DNA of 61,339 nt from Mollicutes bacterium (GTDB lineage Bacteria; Bacillota_I; Bacilli_A; Izemoplasmatales; Izemoplasmataceae): positions 1 through 61,339 of the forward strand of contig PWYL01000034.1 of the NCBI GenBank assembly GCA_003568315.1, written 5' to 3'. Positions 59,460-61,339 of this stretch are shown here, piece by piece. The position numbers and the translations under genes are program-made. Within the stretch, counting starts at the first letter, position 1. Each line of letters opens with the position of its first letter. A model generated the notes under the pieces. It was given only the letters and a program-made list of their open reading frames with translations. It was not told the DNA's origin and made no database searches.

Positions 59460-61142
59460 CTACGCTTTGAGTATTTTTGTGAGTTTCTTCTTGAAATCTT
59501 CATACCGCAAGTAATCGTAATCCAGATCGACCTTCCACAAGTCCATCATGTCGTAGATGATTCGGTGCGGATCGTGCAGTAGATAGATGTCTTGTTCAAG
59601 ATGAACCGCAGAAGCGCTTGCGAGCGCTTCTTTCAGTCGAGATACGCTGGGTTCATTGTCCAGAAGCGTTTGTAAGAGCCGATAAAGCGTCAAGGTGACG
59701 AAGCAGACGAGAAAGTGGCCGCGGATATGGTCGTCTGTCCAAACGTAGACCGGCCGGCCTTGCAGATCGGATTTGATGACTCGGAAGGCGTCCTCGATCT
59801 TGTATAGTCCATGATAGGCTTCAATGACTTCGAAAGGACTCAAGGAGAGGTCATTGGTCACGAGGGTATAGTAGCCGTCGAGTTCGGTGTCACGTTTATA
59901 CTTCTGTTCATCGAAGGTGGCGACGGGTTTCGTGTGTTTGATTTCGCCGGTCTTCTTGTCCATTTGCTCCGTCCGGATGTATTTTTTCACACCGAAGCGA
60001 TTGCTGGATGCAAGGAGGCCGGGATTGTCGATGAATCGTTCAATGATGCCTTCCAGGTCGCCGCGTTTTTTCTTTTGATAATCGGCTTCTTTCTTCGAGT
60101 AAAAACAGATGAGATGTTCGGTGATTTCCTGGGGCCCGACTTTTCGGGTCCGTTTCACGGTCTTGTATTTGAATTTGCCGTCTTGCATGACGGTGTATCC
60201 TTCCGGGTCGAGGACGATGTTCGCAAGTTCATTCCCGCGATAGCGGATGCGCTGGCTGACGATGTAATGGTCCTGCTGCGCATCGATATGGGCCAGGTTG
60301 GCTCCGGTGTTGTTCCCTTTGTCGGCGACGACGGTGATCTTCCCGAGCCCGTAGTGCTCTTTCATCGTTTTCATGATCGGTCGCATCGTCGCCATGTCGT
60401 TGGTGTTTCCCGGAAATAACTCGTAGGTGATCGGAATCCCGTTTTCGTCGAGAAACAGTCCCATCTGCACGATGCCGGTCTTCCTTTTCTCTTTCGAGAC
60501 CCCTTTTTGTCGCAACCCTGCAAAAGGCTCGGATTCGAAATAATAGTTCGTCACATCATAGAAGACCATCGTGCAAGCTCTTCCGAACTGCTGGTCCAGC
60601 TGTTCATGCATGTGTTTCGTCAAGTCGTCCTTGACGGATGCGAAATGGTCCAGGGCCCGATAGACAGCGTCTTTGGAGATGTCGGGAAAAGGAAAGAAGA
60701 ATCCGTCCTTCATGGCCAGACTCCGGACTTTCGAGGAGGGCGCCAAAGCTCTTGTGAACACGAGCAACCGGAGGATGTCGTCCAGGGAATGCCTCGCTTT
60801 CCGGCTTTGACTGTATGTGTGCATGAAGCGGTGGATGTTCAAGACGCGATAGAGCGATTCGAGAAAGACATAGCCGTAATTCCGCGGTGTTTTCGCCAAG
60901 CGCTTCTTTTCGCCCAGATCGATCTCGACATCCAACAGGTCCTGCCGCTTCTTCTTGGCGGTCTCTTCTTTCGCCCATTGTTTGAGTTCCGCGATGATGT
61001 CGGGATTGTCCTTCTCGAGCTCTTCGAGGCGTCCGAAGCTCTTGATGCGTCGGTGCTTGGTTTTGCCCGAAGCGTCCCGATAGCCTTCGACCAAGTAGAC
61101 GTATTGCTTGTTGCCGGGTTTCTTGACGATTTTGATGAACAT
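59460..61142 (-). CDS. IS1634 family transposase
   Basis: DDE transposase of 560 residues. The N terminus (FIKIVKKPGNKQYVYLVEGY) is typical of IS1634 elements. Catalytic acidic residues are in FYDVTNYYFE (first Asp), VVADKGNN (second Asp), and the Y-x2-x-E block GLYKIEDAFRVIKSDL (Glu). Full length and no stop, so probably active. The ATG follows GGAGGTGT. Base use resembles the neighbourhood, so it gives no sign of very recent arrival. Confidence 0.95.
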   Translation of the reverse strand: MFIKIVKKPGNKQYVYLVEGYRDASGKTKHRRIKSFGRLEELEKDNPDIIAELKQWAKEETAKKKRQDLLDVEIDLGEKKRLAKTPRNYGYVFLESLYRVLNIHRFMHTYSQSRKARHSLDDILRLLVFTRALAPSSKVRSLAMKDGFFFPFPDISKDAVYRALDHFASVKDDLTKHMHEQLDQQFGRACTMVFYDVTNYYFESEPFAGLRQKGVSKEKRKTGIVQMGLFLDENGIPITYELFPGNTNDMATMRPIMKTMKEHYGLGKITVVADKGNNTGANLAHIDAQQDHYIVSQRIRYRGNELANIVLDPEGYTVMQDGKFKYKTVKRTRKVGPQEITEHLICFYSKKEADYQKKKRGDLEGIIERFIDNPGLLASSNRFGVKKYIRTEQMDKKTGEIKHTKPVATFDEQKYKRDTELDGYYTLVTNDLSLSPFEVIEAYHGLYKIEDAFRVIKSDLQGRPVYVWTDDHIRGHFLVCFVTLTLYRLLQTLLDNEPSVSRLKEALASASAVHLEQDIYLLHDPHRIIYDMMDLWKVDLDYDYLRYEDFKKKLTKILKA

Positions 61143-61325
61143 GACGACACCTCCCCATGCCTATATGGTACCATAGTATACAACGGTTTACAACTATTAA
61201 TGAATGTTTTGCAGTTTTTCGTGAAAAAAAGCACTTGAACGTCTTGGTTGGGACATTCATGTGCTTGACCATTTGTAGTACACTCATCGTTTTTCCACGC
61301 TTTTAGGGTCGTTCTAATGCATCAA

Positions 61326-61339
61326 CTGCGAAACTCGGG
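61326..61339 (-). repeat. Right terminal inverted repeat of the IS
   Basis: CTGCGAAACTCGGG, the complement of the left repeat, ending at the window edge. Confidence 0.88.

Larger units (their letters stand above)
59363..61339 (-). mobile_element. IS1634-type insertion sequence, apparently complete
   Basis: A 1977-bp unit with 14-bp perfect terminal inverted repeats (CCCGAGTTTCGCAG at 59363-59376, and its complement at 61326-61339) around one transposase gene. The right terminal repeat ends exactly at the last base of the window. Target duplication cannot be tested because the right flank is missing. The noncoding margins are 97 bases at the left and 197 at the right; the right one contains the transposase promoter region. 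Confidence 0.88.

Noticed and set aside
1-61339. Reassignment of TGA to tryptophan (Mollicutes code)
   Set aside because: TGA ends many genes with sharp family-fitting C termini and directly abuts terminators; tryptophans are TGG.
1-61339. CRISPR array, origin of replication or rRNA operon
   Set aside because: No regularly spaced repeats, no DnaA-box cluster and no rRNA sequence were seen.

Overview
The window comes from a monoderm, Bacillota-like bacterium with moderately GC-rich DNA and the standard bacterial code (TGA is used as stop, GTG and TTG starts are common). The evidence is a lipoteichoic-acid-synthase-like sulfatase, the dnaE-pfkA-pyk and ytxK-ackA gene orders, an M-box in front of mgtE, LtaS/LemA/DegV/YidD-type genes, strong sigma-A promoters and many hairpin-plus-T-run terminators. 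Acetate kinase, glycolytic kinases, a histidine-degradation operon and an Fe-S serine dehydratase suggest a fermentative, amino-acid-using life style. I cannot name the species; an uncultured Bacillota lineage is the best guess.

Layout. 1-5.7 kb: histidine utilisation operon (hutH fragment, hutU, ftcD, hutI, fchA). 5.7-13 kb: hemolysin-III protein, DegV, LtaS-like sulfatase, tRNA-His/Gln/Leu, a sulfur-carrier-like protein, a broken second degV, metK and an in-frame YidD-peroxiredoxin fusion. 13-23.5 kb: ytxK-like methyltransferase, ackA, an exported protein, dnaE, pfkA, pyk, and a DUF1700/DUF4097-type protein. 23.5-27.6 kb: an RND exporter and TetR regulator behind a perfect 28-bp palindromic operator. 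27.6-35.5 kb: M3 peptidase, B12/radical-SAM protein, uvrB, and an ABC exporter.

35.5-37 kb is the most unusual part: a consensus promoter with an A/T-rich upstream tract drives a tandem row of five tiny ORFs (31-38 codons), at least four of them clearly homologous to each other, followed by a SHOCT-like protein. A further tiny ORF of the same style, with a consensus TTGACA-17-TATAAT promoter, lies at 52.7 kb. These look like an undescribed family of very small helical proteins.

37-48.5 kb: DUF3137-LemA pair, serine dehydratase, two RlmD-type rRNA methyltransferases flanking an ArsR regulator, a small membrane protein and a heliorhodopsin; then a frameshifted TIGR04076-like gene, cytidine deaminase, nucleoside phosphorylase, and a partly decayed electrophile-detoxification set (MhqO-like pseudogene, MhqD-like hydrolase, nearby nitroreductase). 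49-59 kb: membrane protein, ABC-F protein, M50-like membrane protease, the second tiny-ORF locus, M-box riboswitch plus a 21-codon hydrophobic ORF and mgtE, a 2TM protein, a PAS/GGDEF/HD-GYP protein, ogt, and an ABC exporter. The right end (59363-61339) is a complete IS1634-type insertion sequence bounded by 14-bp inverted repeats, the last of which coincides with the end of the window.
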